Shown here piece after piece: positions 63,854 through 64,000 of a DNA stretch of 64,000 bases (its first letter is position 1; every line of letters starts with the position of its first letter). Source of the DNA: Entoloma clypeatum. Taxonomy: Eukaryota; Basidiomycota; Agaricomycetes; Agaricales; Entolomataceae. The stretch covers positions 3,286,001 to 3,350,000 of the forward strand of contig OY751489.1 of NCBI GenBank assembly GCA_963565915.1, given 5' to 3'. Made by a program: the position numbers and the translations under genes. The notes below the pieces were generated by a model. The model worked only from the letters and a program-made list of their open reading frames with translations, had not been told where the DNA came from and made no database searches.

Positions 63854-64000
63854 TCAGGTTGCCATGTTGTGCACGGCGTCGTCGTCAAATTCATATCGCT
63901 CACCCTCGAGGTCTGCGTAGCCAGAGCCAAGACACTCATAGTCATAATGTCCAGGCGCCTTCTTCTCGCACTTTTCACAAAAGTAAAGCGTGTACTGACA
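63854..64000 (-). CDS. C-terminal end of a retroelement protein (partial)
   Basis: The minus strand entering from the right edge encodes about 48 residues including CEKCEKKAPGHYDYEC and an acidic end ERYEFDDDAVHN, then stops 30 bp before the polypurine tract. The Cys/His pattern (CX2C...H...C) suggests a small zinc-binding motif. Position argues for the last ORF of the LTR element; too short to assign further. Confidence 0.45.
   Translation of the reverse strand, partial: CQYTLYFCEKCEKKAPGHYDYECLGSGYADLEGERYEFDDDAVHNMAT

Noticed and set aside
1..64000. tRNA or rRNA genes
   Set aside because: No cloverleaf or rRNA core sequence caught my eye on either strand; a tRNAscan run would be decisive.

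Overview
The window looks like a transposon-rich stretch of a basidiomycete (probably Agaricomycete) nuclear genome. Inference rests on short 39-58 bp GT-AG introns, chromodomain Ty3/gypsy elements, a gypsy type with a YIDD box, Helitrons whose first domain resembles DUF6570, a pogo-like DD35D element, and in-frame stops that are mostly TGA. No tRNA, rRNA, CRISPR array or bacterial-type operon was seen. The only locus that may be a host gene is a broken P-loop NTPase gene at 1816-4820 (minus).

Layout. 1-1.8 kb: simple repeats, an inverted-repeat-bounded segment and a ~318 bp MITE. 1.8-4.8 kb: P-loop gene. 5.2-19.2 kb: a decayed minus-strand Helitron whose C-terminal helicase and ubiquitin-peptidase-like part (5181-9745) is split by a 250 bp MITE and a 2.3 kb hAT element (8 bp TSD). 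Its N-terminal part lies at 18245-19166. Between them sit a decayed copia-like gag, a CACTC-ended MITE that itself contains a complete-looking pogo element (11550-14578), 3 kb of AT-rich sequence and an LTR. 19.8-21.1 kb: a second hAT-type element. 21.2-26.8 kb: a copia element with both LTRs and TSD. 27.3-34.8 kb: LTR/PPT pieces, two intron-containing plus-strand genes and a minus-strand gypsy pol (family C). 34.8-38.7 kb: gypsy family B (minus) with Gag and a PR-chromodomain frame lacking RT, plus an antisense spliced gene with Zn2Cys6-like cysteine spacing. 39.7-63.2 kb: a plus-strand Helitron cut by three copies of one chromodomain gypsy (A1 39786-45885, A2 47930-54338, A3 54834-60929), a solo LTR (61019-61567) and the LTR of an element running off the right end. 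A2 itself contains an ORF1-only LINE-like insert and a second copy of the CACTC MITE.

The nesting gives a relative chronology: Helitrons first, then gypsy/copia/hAT, then MITEs, LINE and pogo. The gypsy A copies are young by LTR similarity, yet every visible catalytic loss and stop in A1 and A3 is a C-to-T or G-to-A change at a CpG, as expected from methylation and deamination. The most unusual architecture is the recurring arrangement LTR / polypurine tract / antisense intron-containing gene / convergent gypsy pol at 27.3-38.7 kb.
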